DNA of 51,646 nucleotides from Clostridia bacterium (GCA_024404095.1 JAKSQO010000019.1:1-51646), one strand, 5' to 3'. Shown: positions 43,022-51,646, counted from the stretch's first letter. Numbers and translations are program-made. The notes: generated by a model not told the origin, from the letters alone.

Positions 43022-44650
43022 ATGAACGAGTTATCTGAGATTTTTAAAGCCGCTCATGACGGCGATTGCATAACGCTTGAAAATAAAATATATGAGGCTG
43101 CACCTGAGGACAGCTTTTTGCTGGAAGGTTTTTTCTTCAGCAATACAGCAAAATATGAAGAGAATCCCAACGGCGAAAGATACTGTGCGATGTACCTTAA
43201 CGAAAAAAGCAACATTACTATTGACGGAAACGGCGCGGTTGTGATGCTCCACGGAAAAATGACACCGTTCATTTTCTGCAAATGCCATAATATTGTTATG
43301 AAGAATATCTGCTTCGACCATTACCGCCCTACAATGAGTGAATTTACCGTGACCGACAGCGCACCCGGGTATGCCGAAATACATATCAATGATGAGTTTA
43401 AATACAGAATTGACGGTAATATGCTGTATTGGTGCGGTGATAACAATAAAAGCAATGAGCCTTACTGGGAAATTCCGTACAAAGGCAGGGGCGTTCTGAC
43501 AAATGCATTTAATCCCTCCACTCAGGTGATTGGCGATATGATTTGCGGTGAGGGCGATTCGTGGGGCGGCTTTCCTGATATTGCAGAGCTGACAGAGCGG
43601 AGCAAGGGTGTTTTGCAGCTTCGTTTTCGTGATAAAAACCGTCATATCCCTGTCGGCACGGTTGCACAGACCCGTTCGATTAAGCGTGTTCAGACAGGCG
43701 GCGCAATCGACCGCTGCACAGATATTACTCTTGAAAAATTAAGAATAATGTCTATGAACTGCTTCGGCATTCTTGCGCAGAACAGCTGTAATATTCTTTA
43801 CAGCGGACTTGACTGCACACCGAAGGAAGGCAGAACAATAGTGTCTGATGCCGATTTCTTTCATTTCTCGGGATGCTCGGGAGAAGTAAAAGTTCTTAAC
43901 TGCAAGGCAAAGGGCGCGCACGATGACATTATCAATATTCACGGAACGCATCTGAAAATAATAAAAACGGACAGAGAGGATAATACGATACTTGTCAGAT
44001 ACAGCCATCCCGAGTCGTGGGGCTTTGAAGCCTACGAGGCAGGGGACAGAATCGAGTACGTATGCGGAAATACGCTTCTGCCCTATGGTGAAGCAACTGT
44101 TGCTTCAGCGAAAAAAATCAATCCGACGGATGTTCTCATAAAAGTTGATACTCTCCCTGACAGAGAGCCCGCACAGAACGATGTTATAGAAAATGTGACA
44201 CGTACAGCTTCGCTGACAGTTGAAAATAATGTGTTTGAATGTATTCCGTCAAGAGCTATTCTCTGCACAACAAGAAAAGATGTTGTTATCAGAAACAACA
44301 CGTTCAGAAATATGGGTGCGGCGGCTCTTTGCGTTGCGGATGATGCGAACTTCTGGTTTGAGTCGGGAAGAAGCAGAACTATTACGTTTGAAAACAATAC
44401 GGTAATAAATTGCGCTGCAAGATATTCCGTGTGCGGTGATGATGTTATCAGATATGAACCTGTGGTTATGGATAAATCATCTTTAACTCCGGTGCATAAA
44501 AAGCTGATTCTCAGAAACAACCGTTTTATCAGCGGTACGGGCAGAAATTATAATGTCAATCTGAGCTATCTTGAAGAGTCGGTTATTGAAGGAAATACAT
44601 CAAATGTTGAACTTGAAGTTTTACCGTTTTCAGGTTCTATGTCAATATAA
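43022..44650 (+). CDS. GH110-like beta-helix glycosidase (alpha-1,3-galactosidase type)
   Basis: AAAGGAAAG precedes ATG. The 542 residues show a beta helix (NITIDGNGAVVML, NIVMKNICFDHY) and the GH110 signature region FFHFSGCSGEVKVLN, GAHDDIINIHGTHLKI. GH110 enzymes invert terminal alpha-1,3-galactose, as in blood-group-B antigen. No signal peptide, so it acts on imported sugars or is exported by another route. It follows a membrane protein and a dockerin protein. It is a distant relative of the beta-helix protein at 28510-30366. Confidence 0.78.
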   Translation: MNELSEIFKAAHDGDCITLENKIYEAAPEDSFLLEGFFFSNTAKYEENPNGERYCAMYLNEKSNITIDGNGAVVMLHGKMTPFIFCKCHNIVMKNICFDHYRPTMSEFTVTDSAPGYAEIHINDEFKYRIDGNMLYWCGDNNKSNEPYWEIPYKGRGVLTNAFNPSTQVIGDMICGEGDSWGGFPDIAELTERSKGVLQLRFRDKNRHIPVGTVAQTRSIKRVQTGGAIDRCTDITLEKLRIMSMNCFGILAQNSCNILYSGLDCTPKEGRTIVSDADFFHFSGCSGEVKVLNCKAKGAHDDIINIHGTHLKIIKTDREDNTILVRYSHPESWGFEAYEAGDRIEYVCGNTLLPYGEATVASAKKINPTDVLIKVDTLPDREPAQNDVIENVTRTASLTVENNVFECIPSRAILCTTRKDVVIRNNTFRNMGAAALCVADDANFWFESGRSRTITFENNTVINCAARYSVCGDDVIRYEPVVMDKSSLTPVHKKLILRNNRFISGTGRNYNVNLSYLEESVIEGNTSNVELEVLPFSGSMSI

Positions 44651-44664
44651 CCCTGAAAAAGAGA

Positions 44665-44701
44665 TCCCCCTTTTAGATACATAAAGTACCTGAAAGGGGG
44701 A
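44665..44701 (-). terminator. bidirectional terminator
   Basis: TCCCCCTTTT pairs with GAAAGGGGGA across 44665-44701. On the minus strand the stem is followed by TCTCTTTTT, so it best serves the minus-strand gene at 44746, with a weaker plus-strand effect. Confidence 0.65.
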
Positions 44702-44745
44702 CATTTAATCAACAAAAATTTAGTTGTATATATGCTGCTGTCAGT

Positions 44746-45486
44746 TTACCAGTTTACACAGGAAGCTCTGAAAGACTTTTCGTCAGCTTGTTTAATTCCG
44801 TTCTTGGTCTGCTTAAAGGTTCTTGAAATGTCAGGCCTTTTCATTACAATCTGGTTCTTTTTTCCTCCGACTATTGCTAAATTGACTGCTGTGAATAAAG
44901 GAACCAAAACGTTTACAACCTTTTTACCTGAAGGAGCAATGGTGTTCCAACAGGCACATGCGAAATCTCCGCAATTATCAAAAAGAAGTATATATGAATT
45001 TCTTGATGTTATCTTTTTTCCGATTGTTTTAAGCTGGTCGTAATTTATATCTTCATATATAGACCTTGTATGTCGTCCTACACTATTGAGGTCATCCGCC
45101 ATAAAAGCTTCACCGTTGTAATAAGTTCCGCCGCCGTCTTTTCTTGTGTTGCGGAGTGAACCGACAGACATTTCCTCGTAAGGCTGCAAGGTAACATATC
45201 CAAGCGGAAGCTCATAAGGTGTTAAATTTACAAAGTATAACCAAACGTGACCGGTAAATGAATTTACAGTTAAACAAAGATAAACTCTGACAACCGGGGC
45301 GTTTCCCCATTCTTCTTCGTTGAATTCCTTAGATGCTTCTTCTTCCGGATTTGAAGGATTTTCTTCTTCTCCGGCTACAATTGAAAAACTACCTGTTGAG
45401 GACTCTTTAGCGAAAACCGTACACGAGAATGTCGTAATAAACAAGGCTATTACTAACAGAACTGATATTATTTTTTTTAGATTCAT
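44746..45486 (-). CDS. secreted protein with a permuted papain-like (NlpC/P60 or LRAT type) fold
   Basis: The start is ATG at 45486, with GAGGAG upstream; the frame opens six codons earlier. Of 246 residues, 1-26 are a signal peptide (VFA-KE), then a glutamate-rich linker (40-60). HVWLYFVNL with H80 precedes NCGDFACACW with C172. A histidine before a cysteine in the NCxxF motif is the order in circularly permuted papain-fold hydrolases. They cleave peptidoglycan peptides or acyl-amide bonds. The match is from motif order and spacing only, so the family claim is moderate. Confidence 0.55.
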   Translation of the reverse strand: MNLKKIISVLLVIALFITTFSCTVFAKESSTGSFSIVAGEEENPSNPEEEASKEFNEEEWGNAPVVRVYLCLTVNSFTGHVWLYFVNLTPYELPLGYVTLQPYEEMSVGSLRNTRKDGGGTYYNGEAFMADDLNSVGRHTRSIYEDINYDQLKTIGKKITSRNSYILLFDNCGDFACACWNTIAPSGKKVVNVLVPLFTAVNLAIVGGKKNQIVMKRPDISRTFKQTKNGIKQADEKSFRASCVNW

Positions 45487-45562
45487 AAGAACTCCTCTTG
45501 CCAAAACATAAAAAATTTTTTAAATTATATCAACATATACATTATTCTGAAATTCAGTTAAG

Positions 45563-45591
45563 TCCAAAAGCTGATTCTACTGGCTTTTGGA
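45563..45591 (-). terminator. hairpin behind the second alkaline-phosphatase-like gene
   Basis: TCCAAAAGC and GCTTTTGGA form a perfect 9-bp stem 6 bp after the gene's stop. There is no clear T run, so termination is less sure. Confidence 0.45.
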
Positions 45592-45596
45592 TTATG

Positions 45597-46604
45597 TTAT
45601 TTGAAAATACATCTTGAAATCTTTTTATTGCAGACAATATAGGTATATCTTTCCATTGCCATGCAGTAGCCGTGAGAATGGTTGAATCCGCCGTGGTCAG
45701 TCGACATGATTATGAGCCAGTCCTCTTCATCATATGTCGGTCTTGCTTTTATCGAATCAACTATCTGCTGAGCGAGTCCGTCCTCAAAAGCAAAGGCATT
45801 CATATACTGTTCGTTGTCGGGATGGTAACCTGTTGCGTGACCGTATTCGTCAGTGCTTTCGTAAAGAGCAAAGATGAAGTCAGAACAATCATCACTCTGA
45901 ATATCCGAAACAGCAAGCTTTGTTACTGCAACATCAATATCTGCACCAAGCTCCTCATATTCATTGGTTACAACATACTTTGCTGCATCAATATAGTTTG
46001 CGTTATAACCTGCATCTGCAGTGCTTGCAGCTTCGCTTTTAAGTGTAGTTTCAAGATACGAACCCCACGCTGAATAGAATGATGTTTTATCAGCAAGATT
46101 ATCGTCAATAAGAGATTTCAGCAATGTGGGATACTTATCTTTTTTTTCGTAATCGTTCCAGAGTACACCTGTTTTGTAATAAAGCTCACCCGTAAGCATA
46201 GATGTCCAGCCTGGAGCGCTGTCGGTTGCCTGAATATTGTAGTATGGGAAGTTGATTCCGCCGGCATAGCTTAAATATGCGTGTCCGCCGTCATTGAGGA
46301 CTGCATTTATCGCACTTTTTTCGTGTGTATCAAGGTCGCGGAATGTATCTGCTCTGACACCGTCGTAACCGATGAAAACAGCTTTTTTCACCTTTTTGCC
46401 CTCAGAAAGCTCAGAAGAGAAATGGTCTTCAATAATATCGTGCACGTTTCTTGCGCCTACTGCAGTTATTGTTGAATTCTCATAAACGGCAATATTGTTC
46501 AGACGTTTAAAATAATCAGCAGTAAAATCGCTGTAATAGCTTCCCGAAATCATATAGGAAAGCGTTACAATTGCAACAATTATTCGAGATAAGATAGCAA
46601 CCAT
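45597..46604 (-). CDS. membrane-tethered alkaline-phosphatase-superfamily hydrolase (2)
   Basis: ATG at 46604 is chosen because GGAGGG lies 8 bp upstream. The 335 residues have an N-terminal span (about 4-21), GYDGVRAD, DSAPGWTSMLTGEL, ESTDEYGHA and STDHGG. It aligns with the enzyme at 33239-34213 over its whole length, so the two are paralogues. The His/Asp metal ligands appear conserved. It probably frees phosphate or nucleotides from extracellular substrates. Confidence 0.8.
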   Translation of the reverse strand: MVAILSRIIVAIVTLSYMISGSYYSDFTADYFKRLNNIAVYENSTITAVGARNVHDIIEDHFSSELSEGKKVKKAVFIGYDGVRADTFRDLDTHEKSAINAVLNDGGHAYLSYAGGINFPYYNIQATDSAPGWTSMLTGELYYKTGVLWNDYEKKDKYPTLLKSLIDDNLADKTSFYSAWGSYLETTLKSEAASTADAGYNANYIDAAKYVVTNEYEELGADIDVAVTKLAVSDIQSDDCSDFIFALYESTDEYGHATGYHPDNEQYMNAFAFEDGLAQQIVDSIKARPTYDEEDWLIIMSTDHGGFNHSHGYCMAMERYTYIVCNKKISRCIFK

Positions 46605-46632
46605 AATTAAACCCTCCAAAACTTTTGTTAAT

Positions 46633-46669
46633 TTTGTGTAATTATACCAAAATTACACAAAGCTGTCAA
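46633..46669 (-). promoter_or_regulatory. promoter with overlapping 11-bp inverted-repeat operator
   Basis: On the minus strand TTGACA (46669-46664) and TATAAT (46646-46641) are 17 nt apart. TTTGTGTAATT (46633-46643) and its exact inverse AATTACACAAA (46651-46661) are separated by 7 bp and overlap the -10 box and spacer, so a dimeric repressor bound there would block transcription of the phosphatase gene. Confidence 0.8.
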
Positions 46670-46783
46670 CATATTTGGTGTATAACGGTGGGCTGTTGAA
46701 ATCTATTTCTTAAACGATTGAAATAATACACTAAATAAATACATTCAAATATATTATTTTGTAAATAAAGCACAAAAACGCTA

Positions 46784-46813
46784 TTGACATACAATCTGAA
46801 ATGCGGATATAAT
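46784..46813 (+). promoter_or_regulatory. promoter of the metallophosphoesterase operon
   Basis: TTGACA (46784-46789) and TATAAT (46808-46813) are 18 nt apart. It diverges from the operator-bearing promoter of the alkaline-phosphatase-like gene. Confidence 0.75.
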
Positions 46814-46842
46814 ATTGTTAACGAAAAGAAAGGGGAAGCACT

Positions 46843-47748
46843 ATGACAAAAATATTGTTTTTTTTAAAAAAGATGCTTGCAATTTTCTTCGGCGTATTCT
46901 TTATGTTTATGACTATCGGGCAGAAGGTTAACACCTTTGAGCCTCTTGATAAAGAGAATATCAAGCTTGATCTTACACTCATGTCAGATATCCATATGGA
47001 GGGTACGGTTTTTAAAAAGTTTGAAGTAATTCCAAAATGCTTCAACTCGCTTAACGGCGGTAAAAAATATATTGATGCTCTTGTAATTAACGGTGATAAC
47101 TCAATATGCGCACAGAATATTGAAAATATGTTCTTTTACGGTGTGCTTAACAATGTTAACCCTATAAGGCCATATTACATCGCAACAGGTAATCACGATA
47201 TCGGTAATAATGACGAGCAATTCGGTACCTTTGAGGAACTCAGAGAAAGACAAATCGGTTACGTTCAGAGCTTTGTTGACAAAAATGTCACCGAGCTTTA
47301 TTACAGCGAGGTTGTAAAGGGTTATCGCCTTATTCTTTTAGGCCCCGATACTCCCGAATGCGGTAACCGCAATCTTTCGGATAAACAGCTTGACTGGTTT
47401 GAGGCTGAGCTTGATAAGGCGGCGGAAAGCGGACTTCCGATTTTTGTTTTCAACCATTATCCCTGCTGTGTTATAGGCGAGGGATACGACAGATATATCA
47501 GCCTTTTGAATAAGTATGATAATATTTTCCTGATTGTCGGTCATGCACACAGCGCACCGATTTTCGGAACAGTTCCGGGAGAAAAGGGAACTCCTGAAGT
47601 CTGGATTCCGAGCATTACAAGCAACAACGACGGAACAACAGGTTACGGCTATCAGATGGAAGTTTATGATAATACGGTAACATTCAGAACCTATGATTAC
47701 TACACAGGCACGTATACAGGTACTGATATGACCTACACACTTAAATGA
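46843..47748 (+). CDS. membrane-tethered metallophosphoesterase (1)
   Basis: AAAGGGGAA precedes ATG. The 301 residues start with a membrane span (about 5-25), then metal motifs SDIHMEG (D49, H51), INGDN, TGNHD, FNHYP and VGHAH, the full set of a calcineurin-like phosphoesterase. The span suggests an extracellular site of action. The substrate is unknown. The second metallophosphoesterase gene follows after 34 bp. Confidence 0.85.
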   Translation: MTKILFFLKKMLAIFFGVFFMFMTIGQKVNTFEPLDKENIKLDLTLMSDIHMEGTVFKKFEVIPKCFNSLNGGKKYIDALVINGDNSICAQNIENMFFYGVLNNVNPIRPYYIATGNHDIGNNDEQFGTFEELRERQIGYVQSFVDKNVTELYYSEVVKGYRLILLGPDTPECGNRNLSDKQLDWFEAELDKAAESGLPIFVFNHYPCCVIGEGYDRYISLLNKYDNIFLIVGHAHSAPIFGTVPGEKGTPEVWIPSITSNNDGTTGYGYQMEVYDNTVTFRTYDYYTGTYTGTDMTYTLK

Positions 47749-47782
47749 TGTTTTATTAAACTTAAAAGAGAGGATGATTTGT

Positions 47783-49111
47783 ATGAAAATCATAAGCAAA
47801 CTGCTTGTTCCGTTTGATGTTATCGCTGTTCTTTTAGCTGCTGTGATTGGCCTGAGCAATGGCTTGTGCTGCGGTATAGGACAGGTGATTGGCGGAAATG
47901 TAACTGAGGGATTTCCTCAGACTCCGAATGATTTTGTACCCACAGTACGTTTTGTTGTTTTTACTGATTCACACAATAACAACGCTCGTGTGGGTGAGAT
48001 GATAGACACCGCTTATGAGATGTTTGACGATGCCGAACCGTATAAGGGTATTGACGCTGTTTGCTGTCTGGGAGATTTTTCAAGCATCGGTACAGAACCC
48101 GATTACGATGCTTTTGTTTCCACTCTGAATGAACATATCCGACCTGAAACCAAGTCTATCTGTATTTTGGGAAATCACGAGACCAAGCAGGATTACTCAC
48201 GCGAGATGTTCCGTGAAAAGTTCGGATATGAACCGGACAGCGTAACGGAGATAAACGGGTTTTCGTTTATCGCTCTGTCAAGCTATCCGCACGTTACAGA
48301 GTGGACATATCCGCGCAGCAGCATTCATTGGGCTGAAAAGCAGTTAGCGGCTGCCGAGGCTGAAAATGACGGCAGAGCAATATTTGTATTGCAGCATCCT
48401 CATAACTTTGCTACTGTTTACGGCAGTTCATTCTACTGTGAGCCTCAGCTGAATAATGTTTGGAGCGGTCATAGCAAGGTTGTCTGTTTCAGCGGACATT
48501 CTCACTTCCCGTCGTCCGATCCCCGCAGCTTGAATCAGTCCAATTTTACAAATGTCGGCTGTGGTGCAATTAACCGCTTCGAGCTTGAAAAGAACAGCAT
48601 AATTAACCAGCATCCCGCAAACTGCGACAAGGCGGCTGAGTTTACTGTTGTAGAGGCTGATAATGACGGAAGCGTTCGCATTCTCGGTTACGATCTGAAT
48701 TCGGGAACTTGCTACCGTGACGCATATATTGATGATGTGAATGATGTAAAGAATTACACCTATTCATATAAAAATATGAAGCATAATGATCCTGCACCTG
48801 TGTTCGATGACGAAGTTGCCTGCCGTGCCGTAAAAAATGAAAACGGTGATTGGATTCTTTCCTTTGACGAGGCAGAGGACAATTTCATTGTTCACAGCTA
48901 TACCGTTAAAATCACCGACGAAAAAGGTAAACGTGTTTACAAAGAAAAGCTTCTGAATGATTATTACTACTTCGATGGTGACAATATCGCGGACTTCAAT
49001 ATCGGTGCCGATACTCTTCAGTCGGGCAAAACATATAATGTCAGAATTGTGGCAGAAAATGCTTATCACAGAACGTCAAAACCATTAACTATTTCTGTTA
49101 CAGCTGAATAA
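47783..49111 (+). CDS. membrane-tethered metallophosphoesterase (2) with C-terminal beta domain
   Basis: ATG at 47783 has GAGAGG 9 bp upstream; the frame opens three codons earlier. The 442 residues have a span (about 12-27), then FTDSHNNN (D62, H64), LGDFSS, LGNHE, LQHPH and SGHSHFP. A fibronectin-type-like domain fills about 340-440. It differs from the preceding protein in its extra domain and its motif spacing. Confidence 0.85.
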   Translation: MKIISKLLVPFDVIAVLLAAVIGLSNGLCCGIGQVIGGNVTEGFPQTPNDFVPTVRFVVFTDSHNNNARVGEMIDTAYEMFDDAEPYKGIDAVCCLGDFSSIGTEPDYDAFVSTLNEHIRPETKSICILGNHETKQDYSREMFREKFGYEPDSVTEINGFSFIALSSYPHVTEWTYPRSSIHWAEKQLAAAEAENDGRAIFVLQHPHNFATVYGSSFYCEPQLNNVWSGHSKVVCFSGHSHFPSSDPRSLNQSNFTNVGCGAINRFELEKNSIINQHPANCDKAAEFTVVEADNDGSVRILGYDLNSGTCYRDAYIDDVNDVKNYTYSYKNMKHNDPAPVFDDEVACRAVKNENGDWILSFDEAEDNFIVHSYTVKITDEKGKRVYKEKLLNDYYYFDGDNIADFNIGADTLQSGKTYNVRIVAENAYHRTSKPLTISVTAE

Positions 49112-49189
49112 TTTTTCTTGGGATTGATGGCTTGAAAAAATTAAAGATAAAACTAAACTAATAAAAAATTGAATCAGGAAGTGAACGTG

Positions 49190-51424
49190 ATGAAAAGCAT
49201 TTCTCTGAACGGTCAGTGGAAGCTGAAAGGCAGGGAGCAAGAGGGCAGCGAAGATTTTATAAGCCTTAATGCAATTGTTCCGGGCGAGGTTCAACTCGAT
49301 TTGTCCGAGGCAGGATATCTTCCCATAGACCTTTTTATGGGCAAAAATATATTCGAAACTGAAAAATACGAAGGCTGGGAATGGTGGTACGAGCGCAGCT
49401 TTATCGCTCCTGATGAGCGGGAGAATGTTTATCTTGTTTTCTGCGGAGTTGACTGTATAGCAGAATACTTTCTGAACGGTGAAAAAATCGGCGAAAGCAG
49501 AAATGCTTTTATACGACACGAATTTGAAATTGGCAAAAAGCTGACAGACGGAAAAAATACAGTTGCAGTTCATATCCTTTCTCCTATGGTATATGCTCAC
49601 TACCGTCCGTTTGATATTTCCGCGATTTACTTTTCGGGTCATATCGGTTTCAATGGTACGGCAACTGCACTTCGCAAGCCACCGCACAGCTTCGGCTGGG
49701 ATATTATGCCCCGAGCAATTACGTCGGGGCTCTGGCGTGATGTTAAAATCGAGGTCAGGGATAAATTTTATTTCGAACAACTGTTCTTTAAGTCTGACCT
49801 TAACGGCTTTACTGTCGCCTATGAGCTGAAAAGCAAATACTGTGACTTTAACAATGTCGAGCTTGAATTTATCGGTGAATGCGGAGAAAGTACATTCTGC
49901 AAAAAACTCCGTGCCAACTGGAAAATCGGTGGCAGAGAGTATATCGGAATCGAAAATCCGCAGCTCTGGTGGCCTTACGGTTACGGCGAGGCGAATCTCT
50001 ACGATACAACTGTCAATATCTATTCTGACGGAGAGCTTGTGCACACAGAAAAACATAAAATCGGACTCCGCACAGTTGAACTTGATCGTACCGACCACAC
50101 CGACGGAGTACACGGTAAATTCCGCTTTATTGTTAACGGTGTTGAGGTGATGTGCCGTGGCACAAACTGGGTACCGCTCGATGCATTTCACAGCAGGGAT
50201 AAAAGCAGATACGAAAAGGCACTTTCACTTGTTAAGGATATAGGTTGCAACATTCTTCGCTGCTGGGGCGGTAACGTTTACGAAGATCACGAATTCTTTG
50301 ACTTCTGTGATGCAAATGGCATTATGGTATGGCAGGATTTTGCAATGGCATGCAACAGCTACCCCGAGGATGACGAATTCTTAGAGGATATGCGCCGTGA
50401 GGTTGAGTTTGTTGTGCGTGAATACAGAAATCATCCGTCAATTATTCTGTGGAGCGGCGATAACGAAATTGACTGGTGTCACAGAAATCTCGGCAGAGAC
50501 CCTGATACAAATGTCATTACGCGCAAGGTTATTCCAGATGTGATAAATAAAAATGATGTCGGTAGACCGTATATTGCTTCTTCACCGTATATCACGGGGG
50601 AAAAATTCCGTAACAACACACTTGACCCGTCTGAGGCACATCTCTGGGGCGCAAGGGATTATTATAAGGCTGATTTCTATAAGCAGAGCAAGGCACATTT
50701 TGTCAGTGAAACCGGTTATCACGGCTGCCCGTCACTTGAATCCATAAAGAATTTTATCAGCGAGGATAAAGTATTTCCGTACTTTGATAATGATGAATGG
50801 AACCTTCATTCGACCGACGTCAATCTTAACGATGGCAGAGTAATGCTTATGCATAAACAGGTGCGACAGCTTTTCGGCGAGGTTCCGGAAAATGCAGAGG
50901 ACTACATACTTGCCTCACAGATTTCACAGGCAGAGGCGAAAAAATATTTCATCGAACGTATAAGAGCAAATCGTCCGAAAACCTCGGGAATAATATGGTG
51001 GAATCTGCTTGACGGTTGGCCGCAGATGTCCGATGCAGTAGTTGATTATTACTTTACAAAGAAGCTTGCATACAGCTACATTAAGCGGTCACAGGCACCG
51101 TTTGCGATAATCGCAGGCGAAATCAGCTCGTGGAATCTTCCGTTTTTTGCCTGTAATGATACTCTCAAAGAGAAGAGCGGAACGGTAACGATAACTGATA
51201 TTGATACAGGTGAGATTGTGTTTGAATCTGATTTTATCTCACCTGCAAACAGCACGGTGAAAATAGGAGCTTTTCCTGTATACTATTCAGAAAAACGTAT
51301 GTTTGTAATCAGATGGAAAACTTCTGACGGCGAAGGCTTCAACCACTATACATCAGGAAATGTTCCTCTTGATTTTGAAACATATAAAAAGTGGCTTAGA
51401 AAATTGAATAATATATATCATTAG
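49190..51424 (+). CDS. GH2 beta-mannosidase-like glycosidase
   Basis: ATG at 49190 follows AGGAAGTG; the frame opens seven codons earlier. The 744 residues have the GH2 sandwich domains first, WGGNVYEDHEFFDFCD and MVWQDF, then acid/base E426 in WSGDNEID and nucleophile E507 in VSETGYHG. FGWDIMP is where mannosidases have FGWDWGP, so the tryptophan is replaced; the substrate loop therefore differs. No signal peptide, so it acts in the cytoplasm. It would remove beta-mannose or a related sugar from N-glycan or mannan oligosaccharides. Confidence 0.85.
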   Translation: MKSISLNGQWKLKGREQEGSEDFISLNAIVPGEVQLDLSEAGYLPIDLFMGKNIFETEKYEGWEWWYERSFIAPDERENVYLVFCGVDCIAEYFLNGEKIGESRNAFIRHEFEIGKKLTDGKNTVAVHILSPMVYAHYRPFDISAIYFSGHIGFNGTATALRKPPHSFGWDIMPRAITSGLWRDVKIEVRDKFYFEQLFFKSDLNGFTVAYELKSKYCDFNNVELEFIGECGESTFCKKLRANWKIGGREYIGIENPQLWWPYGYGEANLYDTTVNIYSDGELVHTEKHKIGLRTVELDRTDHTDGVHGKFRFIVNGVEVMCRGTNWVPLDAFHSRDKSRYEKALSLVKDIGCNILRCWGGNVYEDHEFFDFCDANGIMVWQDFAMACNSYPEDDEFLEDMRREVEFVVREYRNHPSIILWSGDNEIDWCHRNLGRDPDTNVITRKVIPDVINKNDVGRPYIASSPYITGEKFRNNTLDPSEAHLWGARDYYKADFYKQSKAHFVSETGYHGCPSLESIKNFISEDKVFPYFDNDEWNLHSTDVNLNDGRVMLMHKQVRQLFGEVPENAEDYILASQISQAEAKKYFIERIRANRPKTSGIIWWNLLDGWPQMSDAVVDYYFTKKLAYSYIKRSQAPFAIIAGEISSWNLPFFACNDTLKEKSGTVTITDIDTGEIVFESDFISPANSTVKIGAFPVYYSEKRMFVIRWKTSDGEGFNHYTSGNVPLDFETYKKWLRKLNNIYH

Positions 51425-51433
51425 TAGTTAAAA

Positions 51434-51450
51434 GGGACTGTTGCATTTAG
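51434..51450 (+). repeat. possible insertion-sequence end
   Basis: GGGACTGTTGCATTTAG resembles the terminal inverted repeats of IS1182-like elements. The window ends before a matching right end could appear, so this may be a scrap or a chance match. Confidence 0.3.
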
Positions 51451-51479
51451 CGCAGACCGAAAAACAAAAATAAAGCAAA

Positions 51480-51526
51480 AGGGATTTAAGGTTTATCTGA
51501 AGCTCAGATATAAAGCCTTAAATCCC
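51480..51526 (+). terminator. long hairpin terminator at right edge
   Basis: AAGGGATTTAAGGTTT, ATCTGA and their partners TCAGAT and CCTTAAATCCCTT form a long stem with few mismatches, followed by GTTTTAATTT. It closes the beta-mannosidase transcription unit. The rest, 51527-51646, holds nothing I can support. Confidence 0.7.
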
Positions 51527-51646
51527 TTGTTTTAATTTGATAAAAACAGCTTTTTGTATCTAAATGTGTCAGTCTTTTTTTGTTCTGTATTGTAATATCC
51601 ACTGAATAACCCCAAAGCCCGCATAACACTGTACTTTACAAGCATT

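Noticed and set aside
49085..50191. 368-codon frame antisense to the mannosidase gene
   Set aside because: Codon bias makes long antisense frames over a strong gene; no site and no recognisable motif.
1..51646. CRISPR array, intact tRNA or rRNA genes, riboswitch
   Set aside because: No regularly spaced repeats were seen; the only tRNA-like sequence is the 3' half at 16327-16371; no conserved riboswitch core was recognised by eye.

Overview
The window looks like chromosome from a low-to-moderate GC Firmicute of the gut Clostridia, most like Ruminococcus or another Oscillospiraceae. The evidence is strong GGAGG ribosome binding sites, sigma-A promoters with TTGACA/TATAAT boxes 17 nt apart, a type I dockerin domain, many secreted glycan-active enzymes, and no ribosomal or other core-housekeeping genes. 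The species assignment is inference.

Left part, 1-16.5 kb: a redox-type XRE regulator (360-953) is followed by a five-gene surface-polysaccharide operon (1217-9028). It encodes an Fkp-like sugar kinase/nucleotidyltransferase, two related multi-membrane-span proteins, a GT2 glycosyltransferase and a UDP-galactopyranose-mutase-like flavoprotein. Next comes a Dlt-like acyl or aminoacyl transfer cassette in two arms: SGNH and MBOAT proteins on the minus strand (9147-11763), adenylating enzyme and carrier protein on the plus strand (12511-14231), with a decayed second MBOAT gene between them. The segment 14.2-16.6 kb is mobile-element debris: an IS256-type transposase without its N-terminus, an orphan coiled-coil ORF, and the exact 3' half of a tRNA-Trp with a second shorter copy of the same tail. 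This suggests the right end of an island that integrated into tRNA-Trp.

Middle, 16.7-23.5 kb: secreted or exported enzymes (GH13, a clan-A glycosidase, a secreted PHP phosphoesterase) and a nicotinamidase-like hydrolase. Two small transposon-like elements with matching terminal inverted repeats and 8-bp target duplications lie between the GH13 and clan-A genes. In each case the duplicated target contains the stop codon of the adjacent glycosidase gene, and the larger element carries a small membrane-protein gene.

Right part, 23.6-51.6 kb: a tightly packed plus-strand operon (23647-33185) of SGNH esterases, peptidase E, ROK kinase, SIS isomerase, phosphatases, an alpha/beta hydrolase, a GH110-like beta-helix protein and a PHP protein. 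It is followed by a minus-strand operon (38016-33239: HAD phosphatase, GH106-like enzyme, membrane-tethered alkaline-phosphatase-like protein), a GtrA-like protein, a sugar isomerase, a MATE exporter, a dockerin-bearing glycine-rich repeat protein with a second GH110-like enzyme, a permuted papain-fold secreted protein, a second alkaline-phosphatase-like protein, two membrane-tethered metallophosphoesterases and a GH2 beta-mannosidase-like enzyme. Together these suggest breakdown and de-esterification or dephosphorylation of complex host or plant glycans and metabolism of the released sugars. No sugar transporter is encoded in the window.
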